A DNA stretch of 64,000 nt from Aquimarina litoralis (GTDB lineage Bacteria; Bacteroidota; Bacteroidia; Flavobacteriales; Flavobacteriaceae): contig NZ_WEKL01000020.1 in assembly GCF_019295435.1 (NCBI RefSeq), positions 27,528-91,527 on the forward strand. The letters run 5' to 3'. A program made the position numbers and the translations under genes. Shown here piece after piece: positions 37,301-46,351 of the stretch. Numbering within the stretch: position 1 is the stretch's first letter; each line of letters begins with the position of its first letter. The notes beneath the pieces were generated by a model. It saw only the letters and a program-made list of their open reading frames with translations. It was not told the DNA's origin and ran no database searches.

Positions 37301-37473
37301 ACATTAATGGTTGCTTTTTTTACCAATGAACCGGAAACCGTATAACTTAAATTTAATGGTGATAACTGATTCACAAAGGTGGGATTATTAATTTGAGATA
37401 AAACACCATTGCTAATGATTAGAAATAGTAAAACAAAAAATTTAAGTCGCATTTGCTTAGTGCTGTTTTTCAT
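34378..37473 (-). CDS. Secreted FG-GAP/VCBS-repeat, ASPIC-UnbV protein with T9SS domain
   Basis: The protein has 1031 residues with a signal peptide. A short N-terminal beta domain (~25-125) is followed by FG-GAP/VCBS repeats with Ca-binding DxDxDG-like loops (DLDNDGHYD, DFDNDGDLD, DFNNDGFAD). An ASPIC/UnbV module lies near 640-720 (VHFGLGSETQIQEVEVRWRNG). Then come two ~95-residue repeats (CDLIPSTIPLKQSIVIPVRY..., CSVLPSKISSNTNITVPIYY...) and a T9SS domain (ILPNPSYGEIQLSG ... VQFVKK). It is a surface propeller protein of CRTAC1 type, activity unknown. The galactan box in front of it argues for a role in galactan binding or attachment. Confidence 0.82.
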   Translation of the reverse strand: MKNSTKQMRLKFFVLLFLIISNGVLSQINNPTFVNQLSPLNLSYTVSGSLVKKATINVSTTFNYANLSILANGKVILDNIDIISSGTHSLNAIVRFPQTGQVTLTIATRSGNITINQLNFQDASIQYPLFTDVTQAAGITTGPALKYAGPTIADLDNDGHYDMVLNNHNDPNNPSKVIWNNGNGVFDRSFSIARWRLQDLHGSSAADFDNDGDLDLVATRGGGNGTSPNTPDFYVNNNGTLTLGNDQVGITEGARGRSAVWGDFDSDNDLDLVLLNAQWNNPNGGKHVIYRNNGNGRFETIRVPNFENAAGDRFLLTDIDGDHIDDFIVFFPISVWKGNGDFTFTNVTSQWIPSGVQGLPSMLAMADFDMDNDGDLDIYISRGKTYTQVADKAIDYNPVTQIMHVKDRGDEGRSLIDFTAAGDFTLKNFEAVFRSTYDGDYPIFLGSAKTRVDLTQITGERIIKRNQAQGWPATRNQNGIYIGHTGNGNWKLESVRTGVLYWSISWTLERISSATPGFTPNNKNVYDILLKNEGNKFVNVANDWNVPLGGNSWGVTTGDFNNDGFADLFVNRYPLLNERVSDYMLLNNGNGKFEVTTSHGADDAGESSHGDQSQAFDYDLDGDVDILDGSDERGTWHLYSNQRTDTNNYLIVDVGYSPNSNVDPISAEIKVRTNTKTLFKRVGSSGSAHSQSLLNMVHFGLGSETQIQEVEVRWRNGETKVFTNELANQILSTDGNVANEEKATCDLIPSTIPLKQSIVIPVRYTANQTRDIVVLAYVNNIWAGTGKTTVNKGSGVANVVMNFSSTPVTGTTYEFRTSIRPVDAPWQQSITLCTNENISVANGTELVDCSVLPSKISSNTNITVPIYYAANTSRDVIVALWDTNWLGVGKATVPAGSGIVNVTITLQNAPVSGTTYSLRGAIRPVGTEWQENIVTCIQDNVGVINGAKSQTNTIRHKQPFSILPNPSYGEIQLSGVKSGKHKVLIFDFTGKLVKKTFIENENHTIFIKDLSKGTYFVKIDDGSEGVQFVKK

Positions 37474-37519
37474 GAAATATGAGTTAAGTTGGGTTAGTTT
37501 AATTTTTAAAAAACGCTAC

Positions 37520-37576
37520 CGAACTTAATCATAAATCTTATCTCAATTGTATTTATTCACTAAACAAAAACTTTAC
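37520..37576 (-). promoter_or_regulatory. Galactan-regulon box and -7 element of the FG-GAP/ASPIC gene
   Basis: The minus-strand box GTAAAGTTTTTGTTTA (37576 to 37561) is followed after exactly 33 bp by TAAGTTCG (37527 to 37520), 7 of 8 to TAnnTTTG. The start codon is at 37473. It is the most divergent first half-site of the six, but the spacing is kept. Confidence 0.6.
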
Positions 37577-37753
37577 AATAGCTAGATTAAAACTTGATTT
37601 TTATTCAATTTTATTCATATTCAGGCATAGATTATGGTCGTACTTTAGAAGAAATATGGCAAAACCTTAGCTATTTATTTTATGCTTAATATACAGATAT
37701 TTTCTTTATGTGTTTTTTGGAATTTGTTACTTTTTTAATACTCAAATATTTAT

Positions 37754-39418
37754 TTAGCTCATCAAATCAGAAGGGCTAATTTCAAACTCTTTTTTAAAGC
37801 ACTTAGAAAAATATGAAGGACTTGAAAACCCAGTTTGAAAAGCTATTTCTGCTATTGTACTTTGTTTACTCATCAATAATTCTTTGGCTTTGTGCAATCG
37901 GATTGAAGAAATCAACTGATTTGGAGATTTATTGGTAATTGCTTTTAATTTACGCTGCAACTGTCTTTCGCTAACACCAATTTCTCTACATAGAATTGTA
38001 ACTCCATAATAATCATTACTTAAATGACTATTGATGTTCTGGATAACCCTTTGCAAAAAAGAGTCTTTATAAGGATCTCTAACTTTAGGAATATTAGGGA
38101 TCACTTTTTCTGACTTTTCCTTTTTCGTGGCTGTGAATAAAAGCATGGAAGTACCTAGTTCTGTTTTAAAAACCGTTTTATGACTTGTAAAATCAATATC
38201 TACACCAATGAGCAAGTTTTTTACTGTTTCAGTAAGTATAATTTGATTTGGGATTGATTGATTTGCCACAAGCTGTACAAAATCTTCTGTTTCTTCACAT
38301 ATACAGTCTATAACAGAACATTCTCTGATATCAATTCCTATAGAAATTTGAGCATTAAAACTTTGAACGGCTTCTACAAGTTCTGTGCTACAATGTACTG
38401 CCTTACTTGGTCCTTCAAAAGTTATGGTAAAAGAACTCTTCGTATCGATAACCAAATTACCTTTATAGGTATTTGCAAATTTCTTTACCAAATTTCTAAC
38501 TGAATACTGATATGCCTCTGCTGCTTTTAAATGACCTACCATAAACGTGTACAGCTTTCTTTCATAAACAGGTTCTGAAGCTACTTTTATAGTATCTACA
38601 AAGGATTTTATTTCTTCTAAAACTTCTTTGGTATCACCTGCCCAAAATAAATGATCATTCCCTTCAAGTTCTACTAATCTCGAACCTGGAATTCGATCTG
38701 CTATAAATCTTCCTTCTTCGATCTTAACATCAATATCTCCTTTTCTCTGTAATAATAATGTTGGGACTTTTATAGATCCTAAAATATTAATAATATCTAC
38801 CTGAGTATTCATTTTAGTAAGTACCATTGCAGCTCTTGGGCTTGCTCCGGATCGAAAGTAGTTTGCTAACCATTCCATAAATCTTTCGTCTTTTGCTTTT
38901 GAAGGCGCCAGAGATTCTAAGTTCATAGCACCACTTCCCCAGTTATTCTCAATCATATCATACACTTCCTGGCGTTCCTGATCAGTAGGTGCCCAAGGAT
39001 ACTCTTCAGAATATCTTCTTTTCGCAAAAATTCCAAAAGCAATCAATGAAATTACCCGATCCGGATATGTGGCACTAAATAAGGCAGAAACACTTCCTCC
39101 TTCTGAATGACCAAATAATATCGCTTTTTCTGATCCAGCAGCATCCATCACGGCAGTGATATCTTCCATACGTTCTTCTAACGTTGCAAATTCTACTACT
39201 CTATCAGATAAACCTGTTCCTCTTTTATCAAAAAGAATTACTCGAGCAAACTTTCCTAATTCTTCAAAAAAGTCTACCAACTCTGGACAAGACCACATTA
39301 AATCGATATTAGAAACCCATCCTGGAATGTATACCAAATCTACAGGTCCTGAACCGAATACCTGATAAGCGATATTTACATCTCCACTCTTTGCATATAC
39401 TGTCTTTGGTTTTTTCAT
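37754..39418 (-). CDS. Alpha/beta-hydrolase - degenerate cyclase-like domain - AraC HTH fusion regulator
   Basis: The protein has 554 residues. Residues 1-~275 are an alpha/beta-hydrolase with GHSEGG (Ser105 nucleophile), an acid in DIDVK and GNDHLFW for the histidine. Residues ~288-430 align by eye with the adenylate/guanylate cyclase homology domain that follows such hydrolases in actinobacterial proteins (SSFTITFEGPSKAVHCSTEL, then ISIGIDIRECSV), but the metal-binding aspartates are missing, so it is probably a sensor. Residues ~455-554 are an AraC-type HTH pair (ILCREIGVSERQLQRKLK; IAEIAFQTGFSSPSYFSKCF). No signal peptide: a cytoplasmic regulator. A paralogue is at 46352-48007. It lies just upstream of the box-controlled FG-GAP gene. 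Confidence 0.8.
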   Translation of the reverse strand: MKKPKTVYAKSGDVNIAYQVFGSGPVDLVYIPGWVSNIDLMWSCPELVDFFEELGKFARVILFDKRGTGLSDRVVEFATLEERMEDITAVMDAAGSEKAILFGHSEGGSVSALFSATYPDRVISLIAFGIFAKRRYSEEYPWAPTDQERQEVYDMIENNWGSGAMNLESLAPSKAKDERFMEWLANYFRSGASPRAAMVLTKMNTQVDIINILGSIKVPTLLLQRKGDIDVKIEEGRFIADRIPGSRLVELEGNDHLFWAGDTKEVLEEIKSFVDTIKVASEPVYERKLYTFMVGHLKAAEAYQYSVRNLVKKFANTYKGNLVIDTKSSFTITFEGPSKAVHCSTELVEAVQSFNAQISIGIDIRECSVIDCICEETEDFVQLVANQSIPNQIILTETVKNLLIGVDIDFTSHKTVFKTELGTSMLLFTATKKEKSEKVIPNIPKVRDPYKDSFLQRVIQNINSHLSNDYYGVTILCREIGVSERQLQRKLKAITNKSPNQLISSIRLHKAKELLMSKQSTIAEIAFQTGFSSPSYFSKCFKKEFEISPSDLMS

Positions 39419-39639
39419 TGCTGTCGTATTAAGAAGGTTAATAAAAAGTCGTAAAACTCACTTCTGTAAAACTATAAAACAACAACACCAAACCCACAAT
39501 AACAGTAAGTACAAAGTGTATACGACCTGCTCAAAACTGTTAAAAAAGCGTATACATTATGTAGACAACACATGATTAATGTGTTGATTGTCAATTTTTT
39601 ACAATATAGCAATTATAAAAACTTTATAAATAGAAATAA

Positions 39640-41346
39640 TTAGACATTCTTCTTTTCAAGTTGTACCAAATAGGAGAAAATTTCTTGCTCTGGTTCTAAT
39701 TGCAACTTTTTCCGGAGGCGATATCTGGCTGTTCTGGCACTGTCTGGAGAGATTCCTAAAATACCTGCCATCTCTTTTACATTTAGATTTAATCTAATCA
39801 GAGAACATATTTTTAGATCGTTGGTACTCAGATCAGGATGCTTGGATTTTAATTTGGTATAAAAACCCTGATGTGCATCTTCAAAAAATCGACTAAAATC
39901 TTCCCAATCTTTATCAATACTTACATTTTTCCGTACGATCTTGTTGAGATCAGCAATCAATTTTGTCTTCTCTACGGTAGGAGATTTTTTAATTTTTTGT
40001 ATTGTTTGCTGAATGTTTTGTACAATTTCATTTTTCTTAATAAAATTCAACGTATATGTACTCAGCTCCTTATTTTTAAAATCTAATTGCTGTTTTAATT
40101 CCTTTTGCTTTAACTCTGAGTTTTCTAATTCTTTTTGTGTCAAAGCATGAGCAGATTCTAAAAGTTCTTTAGTTTTTACGGCTAATTGATTACTTTTTTT
40201 AGCTCGTTGCACTGAAATGATATAGATAAAGCATCCACTAATTGTTATGATAATCACACTAAGTATCAAAATAAGCTGAATAATATCATCTTTTTTCTCT
40301 TGTGCTTTAAAAGATACTAACTCTTTATCCTTTTTTTCGAGTTCATTTGCAAATTCGATATAGGCAATCTGCTTCGACTTTTCCAAGTTAAAAAGAGAAT
40401 CTCTAAGCACAATATATTTATCATAGAAATAGTATGCTTCTTCAGGTTTTGCTTGTAGTTTTTTGATTTCCTTTAATTCTTCATAAGCAAATAATTCATA
40501 CTTTTTAAGATTGTTTTCTTTGGCCAATCGCAATCCACTACTGATTTCTGTTACCGCCTCATCTAGTTTACCGGATAGCCTTAGAATTTTACCATGAATT
40601 ATAAGGTTATTTGTTAATCCATCAATATCACTCACTTTACTACCTAAATCTTTAGACTTGTTGATATGATAATACGCTTGTTCAATTTCGTTTTTATAGA
40701 GATACAGAATTCCTAATTTATTGTGAGCTTCTGCAATTCCATAGGTAAAACCGGTATCTGTGTGCATTTTTAAGGCATCTGTAAGATACTTCAATGCTTC
40801 ATCATACTTTTGCTGCTCTACCAAAGACGTTCCTATTTTGGTAAATGTGGTTGCTATTCTTCCTTTTAAACCTAAAGCTGTAAATTCGTTGATAGCCCGT
40901 TCATAATATTGCTGCGCTTTTTTGTATTCCTTCAGGTCTGAATACACCATTCCAATATTAAGCGTGGAATTGGCAATTCCTTCTTTATTATTTATACTTT
41001 CATAGGCTTTATAAGAATTGTTTAAAAATAGTAAAGCTTGTGTAAGGTTTCCTTGTGCCCAATATGCTACTCCTATTACTCGATTTGCTTTGGCAATTCC
41101 TTTGGGATACCCTAATTTTTCGGCTAGTTGTAATGCTTCAGAACCAAATCGTATGGATTCATTAGCATCCATAATCCAATATTCATATCCAATGGTATTT
41201 AAAAGATTCACTTTTATAGTGTCTTCATAAGCATAGGCTTTTGCCTTGTTCTTTAGACTATCAATCTTTTGAGGTTTTTGAGAAGCAAATGAAGAAGTAT
41301 GCAACAAACATCCTAAAATAATAAAAACACTTAGGTTTTTACTCAT
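39640..41346 (-). CDS. Membrane TPR protein with C-terminal LuxR-like HTH
   Basis: The frame opens at 41433, but the ATG at 41346 begins a clean signal peptide (MSKNLSVFIILGCLLHTSSF), giving 568 residues. At least six tetratricopeptide repeats occupy ~45-330 (GIANSTLNIGMVYSDLKEYK and similar). One transmembrane helix (IIQLILILSVIIITISG) is followed by a coiled coil and a LuxR-like HTH at the end (DLKICSLIRLNLNVKEMAGI, then SARTARYRLRKKL). The layout is periplasmic TPR, one helix, cytoplasmic DNA-binding domain, common in Bacteroidota one-component sensors. It lies 221 bp upstream of the hydrolase-AraC gene. Confidence 0.82.
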   Translation of the reverse strand: MSKNLSVFIILGCLLHTSSFASQKPQKIDSLKNKAKAYAYEDTIKVNLLNTIGYEYWIMDANESIRFGSEALQLAEKLGYPKGIAKANRVIGVAYWAQGNLTQALLFLNNSYKAYESINNKEGIANSTLNIGMVYSDLKEYKKAQQYYERAINEFTALGLKGRIATTFTKIGTSLVEQQKYDEALKYLTDALKMHTDTGFTYGIAEAHNKLGILYLYKNEIEQAYYHINKSKDLGSKVSDIDGLTNNLIIHGKILRLSGKLDEAVTEISSGLRLAKENNLKKYELFAYEELKEIKKLQAKPEEAYYFYDKYIVLRDSLFNLEKSKQIAYIEFANELEKKDKELVSFKAQEKKDDIIQLILILSVIIITISGCFIYIISVQRAKKSNQLAVKTKELLESAHALTQKELENSELKQKELKQQLDFKNKELSTYTLNFIKKNEIVQNIQQTIQKIKKSPTVEKTKLIADLNKIVRKNVSIDKDWEDFSRFFEDAHQGFYTKLKSKHPDLSTNDLKICSLIRLNLNVKEMAGILGISPDSARTARYRLRKKLQLEPEQEIFSYLVQLEKKNV

Positions 41347-41568
41347 AAAATTTCGCTTGGATAGATATGAGAGCACCTCAAAAAACTTCATTAAAATCAG
41401 GGTTATAGGAGTAATCGGTTTAGTATAAAACAAAACTAGTTATCATTTTTTTAATCTTATCGCTAAGAATTGTTAAAACCTATATGAAACTACAGGTTTT
41501 GTCAACATTGTAATAAACCCCTAATTAAATTAATAAAAAATCATCTTTTATAGCATAGTCATCTCACG

Positions 41569-42114
41569 TTATAGCGAAACTCCTATTAATATTCCAGCAC
41601 CAACTCCAGCTATACCTATTAGAACTTTTTCAAAAACAGTTTTTCTTCGTTGTCGTTTTGCGGCTTTCTCTACCAGTTCTAAACTAGTACTAGCTTTATC
41701 CAAACTGTTTATAGTGTACTCTAGTGCTTTTTGTGTATGATCTAAAGTAGTTTGCGTTTTTTGATAAACTAATAAATCTAGACTGTCGCTCTTAGCAAAA
41801 TTAAAATCCAACCTACGTTCTAAGTCCATATTTCTGCGTAATGTCTGCGTATATTTTTCTACCAGCTCTTTGGTCATTCGATCCTGATCTATGGTACTTT
41901 GATATACGTTTTTGATGGCTAAAAATGACTTTTTATTCACTAAAAAAATATCCGCGGTTTTAAACATATATAAGCTATCCTTTTTAACAGTCAGTGGTTC
42001 TCCTGAATGATCTGCATAAGCAGCTGGAATCTGGATGACTCGTAAAGAATCTGCTACTTGACTATAGAGTTTAGGCATTAAAAAAATGAAGATGAAAACA
42101 ATTATTTTATTCAT
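41569..42114 (-). CDS. Unrecognised envelope protein with coiled coil and C-terminal helix
   Basis: The protein has 181 residues and no family I recognise. It has a signal peptide (MNKIIVFIFIFLMPKLYSQ), a helical, partly coiled-coil middle with many charged residues, and a C-terminal hydrophobic helix (VLIGIAGVGAGILIGVSL) after a basic RQRRK stretch, suggesting anchoring at the end. It lies 32 bp after 42147-42533 and is probably co-transcribed with it. Confidence 0.65.
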   Translation of the reverse strand: MNKIIVFIFIFLMPKLYSQVADSLRVIQIPAAYADHSGEPLTVKKDSLYMFKTADIFLVNKKSFLAIKNVYQSTIDQDRMTKELVEKYTQTLRRNMDLERRLDFNFAKSDSLDLLVYQKTQTTLDHTQKALEYTINSLDKASTSLELVEKAAKRQRRKTVFEKVLIGIAGVGAGILIGVSL

Positions 42115-42146
42115 GGTATATTAGTTTATAGTCAGAAATTTTACTG

Positions 42147-42533
42147 TTATTGATTTAATCCGAATAATCCTTCTAACAATACACGATCTTTTGTTAATTG
42201 ATCATTTGTTTGCTGAATTGAGTCTTTAATGTTTTGTAATTCGTTCCAGTCTTTTGCATTTTTCTTTTTAAAGGCGAACAAAATAGAATCTCGCTGATGA
42301 ATCAGCAAATCTTTTTGAGCCTTCATTTGCTTAAATTCTATTCTAGAGTTTTTTAAAAGATTTTTGGTAATAGTAAGTGTGTCCTTCGATATTTCCAGTT
42401 CTTTATTTGCCTTTTCCAGTTCTGTGGTTAGTACTTTCCAATTCTCACTACTGTTAAAAGTCATATAACCAATAATGACCAAAAAGATCAAAGCTACTAT
42501 TTGAAGTATGGTACTAATATTTATGGTTTTCAC
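42147..42533 (-). CDS. Unrecognised single-helix membrane protein with coiled coil
   Basis: The protein has 128 residues. An N-terminal transmembrane helix (ISTILQIVALIFLVIIGYM) is followed by ~95 residues of predicted coiled coil rich in K, E and L. No family recognised. It forms a two-gene unit with 41569-42114; both being coiled-coil envelope proteins suggests they interact (inference). Confidence 0.65.
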   Translation of the reverse strand: MKTINISTILQIVALIFLVIIGYMTFNSSENWKVLTTELEKANKELEISKDTLTITKNLLKNSRIEFKQMKAQKDLLIHQRDSILFAFKKKNAKDWNELQNIKDSIQQTNDQLTKDRVLLEGLFGLNQ

Positions 42534-42796
42534 ATGTTTAAATTTTAGTAATTATATGATAATAAATTAATTATAAAATTGAGAATCCCGATAGCTATCG
42601 GGATAACCACTCTGTTCTCTCATTAAGAATTTTAAACATTCTCTTTTGTTAAGTAATTTTTAAATTTCTTAATGTTCGTTTCATCTGTTTATATTTCTAT
42701 TCCCCATCAGCGTTACCAAAATTATAAATACATTTTTGACTAATCTAGAACAAAAGCGGATAATCCGTGTAAATTTCCGCCAGAAAATAATTGCAT
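42534..42796. other. Intergenic region with 20-bp perfect palindrome (42585-42604)
   Basis: No coding potential. The only clear element is the perfect palindrome ATCCCGATAGCTATCGGGAT at 42585-42604, upstream of the membrane-protein pair. I recall CCCGATAGCTATCGGG-type words as frequent in flavobacterial genomes, but that is memory, not checked here. Confidence 0.5.
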
Positions 42797-42828
42797 AAAA
42801 AAAGCCCTGAACATCATATTCAGGGCTT
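42797..42828 (-). terminator. Rho-independent terminator of the HYR/lectin gene
   Basis: AAGCCCTGAA (42802-42811) pairs perfectly with TTCAGGGCTT (42819-42828); on the minus strand the stem is followed by a run of T. It lies ~60 bp beyond the stop at 42891. Confidence 0.85.
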
Positions 42829-42890
42829 CACCCCATGTGTAAATCAATATTAATTGATTTAATCTAATAATTACAAATTCACTTTATGTA

Positions 42891-45800
42891 TTATCTTTTT
42901 ATTAATTGTTTCATTACACTTCCTTTTTCTCCTTGTATTCTAATAAAATAAGGTCCATTTTCTAAGTTAGCTACATTCAGTTGTAGATCACCTTTAGAAC
43001 CACTCTTAGAAGATGTTTTCACCAACCTCCCATTGATATCATATATTTCTATTTTGTGTAACCTAGTTTTTTCCGAGTTTTCAATATGAAGTATGTCAAC
43101 TACAGGATTTGGATATATTGAGATTCCATTAAAAAATTCAAACTCTTCTGTGCTTAGTGTTGGATCTACCGTAAGCTCAAAGCTACAGCAGATTTCGGTA
43201 CCACTTTCATCTACTGCACAAAGTGTAACGGTTGTAATACCACTAGAAAGTAGTGTTCCTGAAGCAGGATTCTGAGTAAAACTTACCAGCGGATTAGCAC
43301 AAGTTCCTGTCGCTGTTGCTTCTCCAATTGCAAAATAATCCGGTAATTGATACGTATCTGTTCCTTCATCTGATGCTACAGTCTGATTAGCTGGACAACT
43401 AATTTGTGCCACTGAAGGATCTTCTACTATCACTTTAGCATAACATGCATCTATTTTACCATTAGTGGTAGTTACTAATAGAGAAAAGAAATTCTCTCCA
43501 AGGTTCGCACAATCTAATGTAACCGACTCTTCTATTCTATTAACAGTATCACTTACATAAAGTAATGCTTTTATATCATCAACAAACTCATCTGGACTCA
43601 ATAGTGTCTGAATTTCTTGTGTATTAATATTGATCGTATAGATTTCAGAACAACCAAAAGTAGTTCCTGCTACAAATTTTCCGTTACCTACATACTCTAA
43701 AGCTTGCGCTGTACCGTTACATCCACCTTCTCCTCCTTGTAAAAAAGAAAATAAAGGTGTTACCGTTCCATCTGTAATTTCTATATCATATAGATCAATT
43801 TCACTTGTATCATCATTTATATTGGAATAGATCAATCTATCAGAGTCATAGTCATATCCCAACCCAATTCCGCCACCATTGTTGGGTGCCATAGTGAGTA
43901 AAGTGGTAGTCATTGTAGATATCTCAAGTGTATTAATCTCTCCATTTCCATACGAAATATATAAGGTTCCATCGGATCCAAATACTAATGCATTTGCCTT
44001 AGCATTACTATTTGCAGCAGCGATATCTCCTAAGTCTTCAATGATGGTGTTTGTATTAAGGTCATAGAGATAAAGCGCTCTATTACCAGATTCTGGTGAA
44101 TCTGCGATAAGATAAACTAGGCCATTTAACGGATTGTAATCTATGCTAATAGTATTGGATAAGGAAGTATCTCCATAATTACTATTTTCAATAGATATAA
44201 GATCTGTGATAGGATCATAATTGTAATGTGCAAGATTATTTTCTGGCGAATTGAATCCAGGAGCAAGTGCGTAGAGTCCAGGTGCTGTTTCGGGTTGTAT
44301 GATTCCAACACCTAATAAAATAGATTCAATAGGACTACATAAGCTTGAAGAACCTCCATCAACATCTTGTGGATTGATAGTCACTTGACCATTTTGATCA
44401 AGTTGAACGGTAATATCTTGGCAAATCGCATCAGGGAGATCATCATTTAAAACAGTTATGTCAAAAGAACAACTCGCTATATTACCACTACTATCTTTTG
44501 CAAAAAATGTATTAGAAACAGTTCCTGTCTCAAAAAAGTTTCCAGATGCTAGTCCATTAATTAAAATAGGGCCTGTAGCGTAATCATGAAATTCTACAAT
44601 GAACCTTGTGGATACAGTTCCTCTAATATCATTCCAAAGACCAGAAGATGCTATTATACTAACAAAATCTTCATTCCCTACATTGTTCGGTTCACCTGAG
44701 TTAAAATTTCTAAAAGTTGCCGGTTGACCACTCTGCCATACAAATGTATCTTCTACATCCTGATCGTTAAGGCCAATCATTACATTATTGATCGAATTCT
44801 CCGTTAAAAAAGTTTGTATAAATTCATTTTCTTCAGCATTATTGATCGTAAGGATATCCAAACGCTCTTCTTGCGCTTTTTCAAAAACCTCTGAAGCGGT
44901 CATTGTCTGATCTGATATGAAATAAGTACTTGTTCCAAAAGTTCCTAATAAGGTAAAACCATCCAGAGCTGCTGGAATTTCTGAAAAACTACAATCAGAA
45001 ACTGCTACTTCGTAGGTTACTACGTCTGGACAATCCAGTATTATATTTTCTGGACAGCTAATAACTGGAGCAGTGATATCTTCTACCGTTACCATTGCCG
45101 TACATGTGGATACATTCCCAAGAGTATTGGTTACCGTTAGTGTTACTTCATTGACTCCTATATTAGAGCAATCAAAACTACTAGGGGTAACAGAAAGAGA
45201 AGCAATACCTACTGTATCCGTAGAACCAGCATCTACCTGCGTAGCAGCTATTGTGGCTGCTCCTTCTTCATCTAATTGTACTGTAATATCCTGACATTGC
45301 GCTACTGGAAAATCATCCGCCAATATGGTAACTATTGCAGTACAGCTCGCAGCATTACCACTTATATCAGTTACGGTTAGCGTAACTTCGTTATCACCCA
45401 AATCTGCAAACCCAAACGTATCTCTGCTTAAGGCAAAGCTATCAATCGTACAATTATCAGTACTCCCTGCATCTAACTCTGTAGCGGTAATCAATACTTG
45501 ACCATTTCCTTCTAGTTGAACCGTTATGTCCTGACAAGCTACTATTGGCGGTAACAAATCAACTATTGTAGTCACAAACGTACAGTTGGTTCGATTTCCA
45601 TTTACATCATCCTGGAAAATTGTTCTTTGAAAAGTACCTAAATTATTACAGCTAAAGGAACCAGGACCAGTTACTCCAACACTTCCTACAACATCACAAT
45701 TGTCACTACGATTTATTATAGCTCCAGTAACAAAGACATTACTACTAGCTCTACCGTTTTCATCCAGCTCTACAGTTATATCCCTGCATTCCAAAACAGG

Positions 45801-46139
45801 AAGTATGTTGTCCTCTACTGTAACCACTGCAGTACAACTATCACTACCTCCATTTCCATCTGTTACTGTTAAGGTAACTGTAACAGGGGTATTCACATCC
45901 GCACATGTAAAACTAGTTTGACTAAGGGAAAGTGTTATTCCATCGCCATCTGGATCAGAGCTTCCATTATCCAAAGATGCGGCATCAACCACAACATTTC
46001 CTGTTTCATCTAATTGTACCGTAATATCCTGACATATGGCAACTGGATTTGCGTTTTGACCATAATTCCAAAAGGATACTAGACAGAATATCACTATTAT
46101 GAAGTAATTTTTTTTTGTGTTTTTGTATTTTTTTTCCAT
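42891..46139 (-). CDS. Giant secreted HYR-repeat, C-type-lectin-like, propeller protein with T9SS domain
   Basis: The protein has 1082 residues with a signal peptide. At least four N-terminal HYR/Ig-like repeats each begin with C(Q/R)DITV(Q/E)L. A C-type lectin-like domain lies near 395-520, with GEPNNVGNEDFV and GLWNDI matching the Ca/sugar-binding EPN and WND motifs. A beta-propeller-like region (~590-860), another HYR-like domain and a T9SS domain follow (IYPNPVVDILHIENS ... MKQLIKR). It is probably a surface adhesin or glycan-binding protein. It follows the second hydrolase-AraC gene, mirroring 34378-37473. No galactan box was found upstream. Confidence 0.82.
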   Translation of the reverse strand: MEKKYKNTKKNYFIIVIFCLVSFWNYGQNANPVAICQDITVQLDETGNVVVDAASLDNGSSDPDGDGITLSLSQTSFTCADVNTPVTVTLTVTDGNGGSDSCTAVVTVEDNILPVLECRDITVELDENGRASSNVFVTGAIINRSDNCDVVGSVGVTGPGSFSCNNLGTFQRTIFQDDVNGNRTNCTFVTTIVDLLPPIVACQDITVQLEGNGQVLITATELDAGSTDNCTIDSFALSRDTFGFADLGDNEVTLTVTDISGNAASCTAIVTILADDFPVAQCQDITVQLDEEGAATIAATQVDAGSTDTVGIASLSVTPSSFDCSNIGVNEVTLTVTNTLGNVSTCTAMVTVEDITAPVISCPENIILDCPDVVTYEVAVSDCSFSEIPAALDGFTLLGTFGTSTYFISDQTMTASEVFEKAQEERLDILTINNAEENEFIQTFLTENSINNVMIGLNDQDVEDTFVWQSGQPATFRNFNSGEPNNVGNEDFVSIIASSGLWNDIRGTVSTRFIVEFHDYATGPILINGLASGNFFETGTVSNTFFAKDSSGNIASCSFDITVLNDDLPDAICQDITVQLDQNGQVTINPQDVDGGSSSLCSPIESILLGVGIIQPETAPGLYALAPGFNSPENNLAHYNYDPITDLISIENSNYGDTSLSNTISIDYNPLNGLVYLIADSPESGNRALYLYDLNTNTIIEDLGDIAAANSNAKANALVFGSDGTLYISYGNGEINTLEISTMTTTLLTMAPNNGGGIGLGYDYDSDRLIYSNINDDTSEIDLYDIEITDGTVTPLFSFLQGGEGGCNGTAQALEYVGNGKFVAGTTFGCSEIYTININTQEIQTLLSPDEFVDDIKALLYVSDTVNRIEESVTLDCANLGENFFSLLVTTTNGKIDACYAKVIVEDPSVAQISCPANQTVASDEGTDTYQLPDYFAIGEATATGTCANPLVSFTQNPASGTLLSSGITTVTLCAVDESGTEICCSFELTVDPTLSTEEFEFFNGISIYPNPVVDILHIENSEKTRLHKIEIYDINGRLVKTSSKSGSKGDLQLNVANLENGPYFIRIQGEKGSVMKQLIKR

Positions 46140-46351
46140 CTCTTACATTCTTTACGTTTTTGTTTTCATTCAATTAGGGTTATCATTTCTTTTAGAACGT
46201 ATCTTACTTTTATGTTTTTATTTTAGATCTCTATTCATACTTGTTCTAGTAATATTAGGCAAAACTAGTTTTCTCTATAGCTCGCATGTGTAACAATTCC
46301 GTCAAATCCCAGCATTAATGCGACATTATACCGCTATTTCATCGGTAGGTT

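Noticed and set aside
37754..39418. Active class III adenylate cyclase in the hydrolase-AraC fusion
   Set aside because: The two metal-binding aspartate positions of the cyclase homology domain are not conserved, so catalysis is unlikely.
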